The notes below the pieces were generated by a model, which saw only the letters and a list, made by a program, of their open reading frames with translations, did no database searches and was not told the DNA's origin. From the NCBI GenBank assembly GCA_037446605.1, contig JBBIIE010000117.1, positions 1-10,524 on the forward strand: a stretch of 10,524 nucleotides of DNA. The letters are read 5' to 3'. A program made the translations under genes and the position numbers. How positions within the stretch are numbered: position 1 is the stretch's first letter; each line of letters starts with the position of its first letter. This document shows positions 1-5,815 of this stretch, in pieces. This DNA comes from JANXAZ01 sp037446605. GTDB lineage: Bacteria; Pseudomonadota; Alphaproteobacteria; Geminicoccales; Geminicoccaceae.

Positions 1-257
1 CCATCACCCCGGCGCGCGCGCAGGCCGAAGCCGGGCGTGACCACCGCCTCGCCGGTGGCGCAGCGGCCGATCGCGGCACAGGCCCGGGCGAGCTCGGGCC
101 CGGCGGCGCGGTGGATCGCCCCGCACACCCCGCCGCCCGGTGCGAGCCGCTCGTTGGCGGCATTCACGATCGCCTCGACGGCGCGCTGCGTGATGTCGCC
201 CTCGACCACCTCGATCCGCCCGAGGGCGTCGCGCATGCTTGCCCCGGCCAAGGTCAT
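1..257 (-). CDS. Macrodomain protein (ADP-ribose/O-acetyl-ADP-ribose hydrolase-like), partial, 3' end outside window
   Basis: The first 85 residues of a macrodomain are visible; the rest lies beyond the left edge. Seen: the family signature in order, GDIT (residues 20-23), VNAAN (31-35), then the glycine-rich loop GGGVCGAIHRAAG (41-53). The family binds ADP-ribose, and the YmdB/MacroD-type members deacylate O-acetyl-ADP-ribose or remove ADP-ribose from proteins; the exact substrate here is unknown. Start: ATG at 257 is preceded by GGAAGG 7 nt upstream (265-270), while a second in-frame ATG at 236 lacks any Shine-Dalgarno-like sequence. Oddities: the loop has Cys45 where YmdB-type enzymes carry an Asp (GVDGAIH). 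Also, the last visible residues (RARRGD) do not look like the expected RxVIH strand, which would fit better in the neighbouring frame, but only a few bases are left to judge. It is divergent from the M48 protease with 60 bp between. Confidence 0.9.
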   Translation of the reverse strand, partial: MTLAGASMRDALGRIEVVEGDITQRAVEAIVNAANERLAPGGGVCGAIHRAAGPELARACAAIGRCATGEAVVTPGFGLRARRGD

Positions 258-317
258 CGCCCAACCTTCCCCGGTCCCCGGGCCTGCCTAGCACGACGCC
301 CCTGCCGGCGAGGAGAG

Positions 318-1295
318 ATGATCGCGCGCCACCCACCGCTCGTGCTGAGCGACCGCCAGCGCCGCCGCCACAAGCTCCGCAACCTGGTCCAATCCACCCT
401 GCTCGTGCTCGCCATGCTGGCGATCCTGGGCGGCTGCGCCGGGCTCGTGTGGGGCTGGGCCGGCCTCCTCTGGGCGGTGGCGCTGACCCTCCTCTCGCTC
501 CTGTTGACCCCGAGCGTGGTGCCGGAGTGGGTGATGCGCGCCTACGGTGCCGTGCCGCTCGGGCCGGACGACTTCCCGGAAGGCGTGGCACTCCTGCGCC
601 GGCTCGCCGCGCGCGCCGGGCTGGAGCGGCCGCCGCGCCTCTACTGGCTGCCCACGAGCCTGTTGAACGCGTTCGCCGTCGGCCGACCGGAGCGCGCCGC
701 GATCGGCCTCTCGGACGGCCTGTTGCGGGCGCTCGACGCGCGCGAGCTGGCGGGCGTGCTGGCGCACGAGCTCAGCCACGTGCGCAACGACGATCTCTGG
801 ATCATGGGGCTGGCCGACGTGGTGAGCCGGCTCACGAGCCTGCTCTCCTGGCTCGGCCAGATGCTCGTCCTCCTCAACCTGCCCTTCCTCGTGGGCGGTG
901 CCGTGCCGGTGCCCTGGCTCGTGGTGCTGCTCCTGGTCCTCGCCCCCACCCTCGTGGGCCTCCTGCAGCTCGCCCTCTCGCGATCGCGCGAGTTCGACGC
1001 CGACCTCGACGCCGCGGCGCTCACCGGCGACCCGCAGGGGCTCGCCCGCGCGCTCGCCAAGCTCGAGCGGTACCAGGGCCGCTACTGGGAGGAGATCCTC
1101 TATCCCGGCCGGCGGATCCCGGTGCCCTCGCTGCTGCGCACCCACCCGCCGACCGAGGAGCGCATCCGCCGCCTGCTCGACCTGCTCGAGCCCGACCGGC
1201 CGCCGCCGGGGCCGACCGGCCGCCTCACCCTGCCGGCCGGGCTGCGGGCGGTGACCGGACCGCCGCGCTGGCGCCGAAGCGGCGCCTGGTACTGA
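318..1295 (+). CDS. M48 family membrane zinc metalloprotease (HtpX-like)
   Basis: 325 residues. Seen: hydrophobic segments at about 26-45 and 47-64, the zinc-binding HExxH motif as HELSH at 150-154, a second hydrophobic pair at about 178-195 and 199-220, then SREFDAD (223-229) in which Glu225 is the likely third zinc ligand, and a THPPTEERIRRL stretch (275-286) typical of HtpX-like M48 proteins. Family knowledge: such proteases sit in the inner membrane with the active site on the cytoplasmic side and cut misfolded membrane proteins; in E. coli HtpX works alongside FtsH. Start: ATG 318 follows AGGAG (311-315); the frame is open further upstream (to 111), but that part runs through the macrodomain's 5' end and promoter space and is not credible. 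The length is slightly above E. coli HtpX (about 293), mainly from a basic, proline-rich C-terminal tail. I do not assign htpX because M48 paralogues are common. Confidence 0.93.
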   Translation: MIARHPPLVLSDRQRRRHKLRNLVQSTLLVLAMLAILGGCAGLVWGWAGLLWAVALTLLSLLLTPSVVPEWVMRAYGAVPLGPDDFPEGVALLRRLAARAGLERPPRLYWLPTSLLNAFAVGRPERAAIGLSDGLLRALDARELAGVLAHELSHVRNDDLWIMGLADVVSRLTSLLSWLGQMLVLLNLPFLVGGAVPVPWLVVLLLVLAPTLVGLLQLALSRSREFDADLDAAALTGDPQGLARALAKLERYQGRYWEEILYPGRRIPVPSLLRTHPPTEERIRRLLDLLEPDRPPPGPTGRLTLPAGLRAVTGPPRWRRSGAWY

Positions 1296-1301
1296 GGCGC
1301 C
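1270..1301 (+). repeat. Three GGCGCC palindromes forming alternative hairpins at the M48 gene end
   Basis: GGCGCC occurs at 1270-1275, 1281-1286 and 1296-1301. Because it is self-complementary, copies 1 and 2 can pair (loop GAAGC) or copies 2 and 3 can pair (loop TGGTACTGA, containing the stop codon), but not both. No U-run follows, so it is not a classical intrinsic terminator. It could be a 3' stabilising or Rho-associated structure, or chance in very GC-rich DNA. Confidence 0.3.
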
Positions 1302-1350
1302 CGGTACCGAAGCGCTCCTCGCCGCGGCGAAGGCGCAACACGGTACCGTG
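1302..1350. promoter_or_regulatory. Cluster of perfect palindromes, possible operator region upstream of yfhO-like gene
   Basis: Seen: CGGTACCG (1302-1309), TCGCCGCGGCGA (1319-1330) and CACGGTACCGTG (1339-1350), all perfect palindromes. Their centres lie 19 and 20 bp apart, about two helical turns. CGGTACCG is present twice, 39 bp apart, once inside the 12-bp palindrome. The remainder of the 1296-1493 gap holds no convincing -10/-35 pair that I can see. An operator function is inference; short palindromes are frequent in such GC-rich sequence, although GGTACC needs A and T and is less expected. Confidence 0.3.
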
Positions 1351-1493
1351 ACGCCCCCGGCACGGCGCTTGCGCGCGATCGGCGGGCGCGCCATCGCTCG
1401 GCCGGGCCGAAGGGGGAACGACCAGAGCAGCGGTGGCGCCCTGCCGCGCGGGGTCGCCCCGACCAGCCGCTCCCCGGCCCGGCGAGCGGATGC

Positions 1494-3896
1494 ATGCACG
1501 AGGGTCGCGAGAGCCGCGTGATCGGTTCGAGCACGAGCGGGGCGGTCGCGACCGGCCGGGCGGCACGGGCGCGCGCCCGCGCGCTGGCCCTCGGCGGATC
1601 GCGCGGGCTCGGCATCGGGCTCGTGGTGGCCGGCTGGCTGGTCCTGGCCTGGCCCTGGCTCGCCGGCGGCGCGCTCGTGCCGTGGGACGCCAAGACCGAG
1701 TTCTACCCGACCGTCCGTTTCCTGTCGGACGCCTGGCACGGCGGCCAGTCGGCGTTCTGGAATCCGTTCGTGTGGGGCGGCTGGCCGCTCGTCGCCGACC
1801 CCCAGTCGCTGATCTTCCAGCCCCTGTTCGCGGCGCTCGCCTGGCTGGTCGAGCGGCCGTCGATGGCGGCCGTCGACCGCGTCGAGCTGCTCCACCTGCT
1901 CCTGGCCGGGCTCGCCGTCCTCGCCTGGTTCGAGATCGCCGGCTGGAACCGGCTGGGCGGCGTGCTCGCGGCGCTCCTGGCGATGCTCGGCGGCACGCTC
2001 GCCGGCCGCCTGCAGCATGTCGGGCTGGTCGCGAGCTACGCCTGGCTCGCCGCCGCCCTGCCGCTCCTGCGGCTCACGCTCGCGCGCGCCTCGCCGGCCT
2101 GGGCGGCGGCGTTCGGCGTGGTCGCGGCGCTGATGGCGCTCGGCCGCGACCAGGTGGCGATGCTCGGCTGCTGGGCGCTCGCCGGCTACGTGCTGCACGA
2201 ATGGCTCTCCGCCGAGCGGCCCGGCGCCTGGCTGCGCAGCCGGCTGCCGGCGCTCGCCGTGGCGCTCGCCACCGCCGGAGCCCTGCTGTTCGTGCCGATG
2301 CTGTTGACCCTGCAGCTCGCGGCTCTCAGCAACCGTCCGGCGATCCCGCTCGAGGAGGCGCTCACGGGCTCGCTCTCGCCGGTCAACCTGTTCACGATGC
2401 TGGCGCCGGACTTCTTCGGCTCGCTCGGCCACCACACCGGCTACTGGGGCCCGACCAACCCGCGCTGGCCGTGCTGCGACTGGACCGACCGGGCCACCAA
2501 CTACCTCTATCTGGGCGCCCTGCCGCTGGCGCTCCTGCTCGGCCACGGCGTCCTGGGTCGAAGGCTCGCCGACCGCGAGAGCCGCTTCCTCGTCCTCCTG
2601 GCGGCCGGCGCCGGGCTCTACGCCCTCGGCCGCCACACACCGGTCTTCGAGCTCCTGTTCGACTGGCTGCCCGGGGTCGACCGGTTCCGCCGGCCGGCCG
2701 ACGCCGCCTTCCTGCTCACGCTCGCGCTGGCACTCCTGAGCGGCCGGCTGTTCGGCCGCGCCCTGGACGAGGGGCCGCCGGACCGTCCCGGGCGCTGGCC
2801 GCTCCTGCTCGTGGGCCTGCCGCTCCTGGCCGGGCTGGGTTACGGCCTCCTCCTGGCCGACCGCTTCGGCGAGTTCGGCCGCGTCCTGCCGCGGCTCGCC
2901 TCGGGGCTCGCGGCGGTCGGGCTCGCCCTGGCGCTGCTCGCCGCCCTCGGCCGGACCAGGGTGCTGCGCCCGGCGCTCGCCGGCCTTCTCCTCCTGCTCG
3001 CCCTGCTCGACCTGCGTTTGCACAATGCCGGCTCGGTCCTGAACGCCGCCTCGGCCGAGGACCGGCGCGAGCTCGCCGCGGTCGAGGGCGACGGGCTCGG
3101 CCAGGCCGTGGCCTCGCTCGTGGCCGATGCGCGCGGGCCCACGGGGCGGCCGCGGGTCGAGCTCGTCGGGCTCGGCGGCTATTGGCAGAAGGCCACCATG
3201 CTGCACGGGCTCGAGGGCACGCTCGGCTACGGCCCGCTGCGTCTTCGGACCTACGAGCAGGCGACCGGCGCCGGCCAGAACAGCCACGAGCCGGTCCGCC
3301 GGTTCGCCGCGCTGGCGCCCGGCTACGCCGCACCGCTGCACCGCCTCCTGGGCGCCCGCCTCCTCGTCTCCCCCGTCCGCCCCGGGCAGCTCGACCCGCG
3401 CCTGCCGCCCGAGCCCATGCCGATCCTGGCCGAGCACGGCCGCATCACCGTGTACGAGAACCCCTGGGCGCTGCCGCGCACCCTGCTCGTGCGGCGCGGC
3501 GTGGTGCTCGACGAGCAGCGCATCCTGGCGAGCGGCCGCTGGCCGGCGCTCGATCCCGCCACCAGCGTGATCCTCGACCGCAAGCCGCACGAGTGGAACC
3601 GCTGGGCGACCCGCATCGACGGCTCGATCGACGAGCCCGAGCTCGAGGTGGAGCTCTACGGGACGACCCGGGTGCGGATCCGGGCGGCCACCCCGCTGCG
3701 CGCCTTCCTCGTGCTGAACGACCTCTGGTACCCGGGCTGGGAGGTCGAGGTCGACGGCCGCCCGGCCGAGCTGCTGCGCGCCAACCTCCTGTTCCGCGCC
3801 GTGGCGCTGCCGCCCGGCCGGCACGAGGTCGAGTTCCGCTTCGCCCCGCTGCAGCCGGGCAACCTCGGAGCGATCCTCCGCGACCTCCTGCCGTGA
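1494..3896 (+). CDS. YfhO-family polytopic membrane protein (putative lipid-linked sugar transfer)
   Basis: 800 residues. Seen: about a dozen or more hydrophobic helices spread over residues 39-60, 105-120, 130-260, 262-280, 335-355, 364-380, 404-420, 435-455 and 470-505. The first extracytoplasmic loop carries WDAKTEFYP (64-72) and NPFVWGGWPLVADPQS (90-105), a hallmark of this family. A soluble C-terminal part ends in WYPGWEVEVDG (745-755) followed by the ALPPGRHEVEFRF strand set, also typical of YfhO. Family knowledge: GT-C-like membrane proteins; Bacillus YfhO is needed for glycosylating lipoteichoic acid. The substrate here is unknown. Start: ATG 1494 has only a weak upstream GAGCGGA; GTG 1518 in the same frame is an alternative that would remove eight residues of an Arg-rich leader. 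The gene is converging with ftsH, 7 bp away. A CC pair at 327-328 in a predicted loop is unusual. Confidence 0.93.
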   Translation: MHEGRESRVIGSSTSGAVATGRAARARARALALGGSRGLGIGLVVAGWLVLAWPWLAGGALVPWDAKTEFYPTVRFLSDAWHGGQSAFWNPFVWGGWPLVADPQSLIFQPLFAALAWLVERPSMAAVDRVELLHLLLAGLAVLAWFEIAGWNRLGGVLAALLAMLGGTLAGRLQHVGLVASYAWLAAALPLLRLTLARASPAWAAAFGVVAALMALGRDQVAMLGCWALAGYVLHEWLSAERPGAWLRSRLPALAVALATAGALLFVPMLLTLQLAALSNRPAIPLEEALTGSLSPVNLFTMLAPDFFGSLGHHTGYWGPTNPRWPCCDWTDRATNYLYLGALPLALLLGHGVLGRRLADRESRFLVLLAAGAGLYALGRHTPVFELLFDWLPGVDRFRRPADAAFLLTLALALLSGRLFGRALDEGPPDRPGRWPLLLVGLPLLAGLGYGLLLADRFGEFGRVLPRLASGLAAVGLALALLAALGRTRVLRPALAGLLLLLALLDLRLHNAGSVLNAASAEDRRELAAVEGDGLGQAVASLVADARGPTGRPRVELVGLGGYWQKATMLHGLEGTLGYGPLRLRTYEQATGAGQNSHEPVRRFAALAPGYAAPLHRLLGARLLVSPVRPGQLDPRLPPEPMPILAEHGRITVYENPWALPRTLLVRRGVVLDEQRILASGRWPALDPATSVILDRKPHEWNRWATRIDGSIDEPELEVELYGTTRVRIRAATPLRAFLVLNDLWYPGWEVEVDGRPAELLRANLLFRAVALPPGRHEVEFRFAPLQPGNLGAILRDLLP

Positions 3897-3909
3897 GCGC
3901 GGCTCAGGC
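3890..3909. terminator. Inverted repeat spanning both stop codons of the convergent yfhO-like/ftsH pair
   Basis: TGAGC-GCG-GCTCA at 3894-3906 is a perfect inverted repeat whose outer trinucleotides are the two stop codons: TGA of the yfhO-like gene on the plus strand and TCA (TGA on minus) of ftsH. With one bulged G it extends to an eight-pair stem (3890-3909). Symmetry means the same hairpin forms in both transcripts, so it could act bidirectionally. There is no U-tract on either side, so a terminator role is only tentative. Confidence 0.35.
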
Positions 3910-5748
3910 GGCGGCGCGGGCCGGCGGCTCCTCCGCCCGGCCGAGATCGGCGGTCAGCCGGCGGAGCGTCGCCTCGTCCAGCGTCTCGGTCTGCAGGAGC
4001 TCGCGCGCGCAGCGCTCCAACACCTCGCGGTTGCGCACGAGGACGGCTTCCGTGCGCTCGAACTGCTCGTCGATGATCCGCCGCACCGCGAGGTCGATCT
4101 CGCGCGCGGTATCCTCCGAGAAGCGCCGCTCCATCGTGTACTGGCCGGCCACCGGCTGCAGGAACGGGCTGCGCTCGACGTCGTAGGCGACCGAGCCCAG
4201 CTTCTCGTCCATCCCGTAGCGGGCGACCAGCGAGCGGGCGATGTCGGTGGCGCGCACCAGATCGTCCGCCGCACCGGTCGAGAGATGGTCGAAGACGATC
4301 CGCTCGGCCGCCCGTCCGCCGAGGATCACCGCGATCTTGTTCAACAGCTCCTCGCGGGTCATGAGGAAGCGGTCCTCGGTCGGCCGCTGGATGGTGTAGC
4401 CCAGGGCACCCACCCCGCGCGGCACGATCGAGACCTTGTGCACCGGGTCGCAGCCCGGCAGCGCCAGTGCCACGAGCGCGTGCCCCATCTCGTGGTAGGC
4501 GACGATCTCGCGCTCGCGCGGGTTCAACACGCGGTTGCGCTTCTCGAGCCCGGCCACGATCCGCTCGACCGCCTGGGTGAAGTCCTCCATCGCCACCGCG
4601 GCGGCCTTGCGGCGGGTGGCGAGCAGCGCCGCCTCGTTGACGAGGTTGGCCAGATCGGCGCCGGAGAAGCCGGTGGTGATCGCCGCCACCTGCTCGAGGT
4701 CGACGTCGCCCGCGAGCTGCACCTTCCTGGCGTGCACGCGGAGGATCTGCACGCGGCCGAGCTTGTCCGGCCGGTCGACCAGCACCTGGCGGTCGAAGCG
4801 GCCGGCGCGCAGCAGTGCGGGGTCGAGGATCTCCGGGCGGTTGGTGGCGCCGAGCAGCACCACCCCCTCGGACGGGTCGAAGCCGTCGAGCTCGGTCAAC
4901 AGCTGGTTCAAGGTCTGCTCGCGCTCGTCGTGGCCGCCGATCCCGGTCAGGGCGCTGCGCGCCCGGCCGAGCGCGTCGAGCTCGTCGATGAAGATGATCG
5001 CCGGGGCCGCCTTGCGCGCCTGCTCGAACAGGTCGCGCACGCGGGCGGCGCCCACGCCCACGAACATCTCGACGAACTCCGAGCCCGAGATCGAGAAGAA
5101 CGGCACGCCGGCCTCGCCGGCCACCGCCTTGGCGAGCAGCGTCTTGCCGGTGCCGGGCGGGCCCACGAGCAGCACGCCCTTGGGGATGTGCGCGCCCAGG
5201 CGGCCATAGTCCTTGGGGTTCTTGAGGAAGTCGACGATCTCGACGAGCTCGGCCTTGGCCTCGTCGACGCCGGCCACGTCGGCGAAGCTCACCTTGGTGT
5301 CCTTCTCCACGTAGATCTTGGCCTTGGAGCGGCCGACCGACATGAAGCCGCCGAGCCCCTGCTTCTCGGCGAAGCGGCGGAACACGAAGGCCCAGAGCGC
5401 GAAGAACAGGAGCACCGGCACGACCCAGGAGAGGAGGTCGCGCAGGAAGGTGTTCTCGACCACGCCGGTGAAGGTGACCCCGTGCTTGGCGAGATCGGCG
5501 GCGATGGCCGGGTCGACGCGCGGCGTGACGAACTGGGTCTTGCCGTCCTGTGGGGTCTTGAACTGGCCGGTGATGAACTGGTCGCCGACCTGGATCCGGT
5601 CGATCTGCCCCTGCTCCAGGAACTGCTTGAACTCGCTGTAGGGGATCACCTCGGTGGTGCGCACCTCGCGCAGCCAGCCCTGGATCAACAGCACGAGCAG
5701 CAGCGCCGCCGCCGCGTACCAGAGATGGAACTGCTGCTTCTTGTCCAC
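3904..5748 (-). CDS. ftsH: ATP-dependent zinc metalloprotease FtsH (accessory-type)
   Basis: 614 residues, close to the usual length. Domains in order: first membrane helix about 11-27, short periplasmic domain (about 28-104), second membrane helix about 105-123, AAA+ ATPase with Walker A GPPGTGKT (196-203), Walker B IIFIDE (251-256), the SRH with ATNRPEILDPALLRAGRFDR (301-320), and the M41 peptidase with zinc motif HEMGH (419-423) and third ligand Asp496 in STGAADDL. It extracts and degrades membrane and short-lived cytosolic proteins as a hexamer. The start is GTG 5748 with GGAGAG (5754-5759) five nt upstream. The MDKKQQFHLWY opening, FIDELDALGRAR and the HEMGHALV form resemble, from memory, the second FtsH copy of many proteobacteria, including those of stress-tolerance islands, so a main FtsH may be encoded elsewhere. 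It lies 67 bp downstream of mutS, probably cotranscribed. Confidence 0.98.
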   Translation of the reverse strand: MDKKQQFHLWYAAAALLLVLLIQGWLREVRTTEVIPYSEFKQFLEQGQIDRIQVGDQFITGQFKTPQDGKTQFVTPRVDPAIAADLAKHGVTFTGVVENTFLRDLLSWVVPVLLFFALWAFVFRRFAEKQGLGGFMSVGRSKAKIYVEKDTKVSFADVAGVDEAKAELVEIVDFLKNPKDYGRLGAHIPKGVLLVGPPGTGKTLLAKAVAGEAGVPFFSISGSEFVEMFVGVGAARVRDLFEQARKAAPAIIFIDELDALGRARSALTGIGGHDEREQTLNQLLTELDGFDPSEGVVLLGATNRPEILDPALLRAGRFDRQVLVDRPDKLGRVQILRVHARKVQLAGDVDLEQVAAITTGFSGADLANLVNEAALLATRRKAAAVAMEDFTQAVERIVAGLEKRNRVLNPREREIVAYHEMGHALVALALPGCDPVHKVSIVPRGVGALGYTIQRPTEDRFLMTREELLNKIAVILGGRAAERIVFDHLSTGAADDLVRATDIARSLVARYGMDEKLGSVAYDVERSPFLQPVAGQYTMERRFSEDTAREIDLAVRRIIDEQFERTEAVLVRNREVLERCARELLQTETLDEATLRRLTADLGRAEEPPARAAA

Positions 5749-5800
5749 GACCGCTCTCCGCAGCGCCCTCCGTCCGGCAAGATGGGGACGCCCGGCCGCT

Positions 5801-5814
5801 CCCGCCAGGGCGGG
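5801..5814 (-). terminator. GC hairpin just after the mutS stop codon
   Basis: CCCGC-loop-GCGGG (minus strand, 4-nt loop CCTG) begins two nt after the mutS TGA (5816-5818) and lies in the 67-bp mutS-ftsH gap. No U-run follows, so it is more likely a weak attenuator, a processing or stability element, or chance than a full terminator. If it did terminate, ftsH would need its own promoter, and I see no clear one in 5760-5815. Confidence 0.25.
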
Positions 5815-5815
5815 C

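Noticed and set aside
1..12. Possible frameshift in the macrodomain at the left edge (the frame would read R-V-M instead of R-G-D after dropping one G)
   Set aside because: Only a few bases remain before the edge, so the expected VIH strand cannot be tested in either frame.
1348..1521. 57-codon ORF from GTG 1348 in the gap before the yfhO-like gene
   Set aside because: No ribosome-binding site, Arg/Pro/Ala-rich composition, mixed third positions, and it overlaps the start of the yfhO-like gene.
288..3824. Open frame of 1178 codons on the minus strand opposite the M48 and yfhO-like genes
   Set aside because: It crosses two well-supported plus-strand genes and an intergenic gap, and is a low-complexity Gln/Glu/Arg/Pro/Gly-rich translation with no motif. 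Stop codons are rare in antisense frames when third positions are nearly all G/C.
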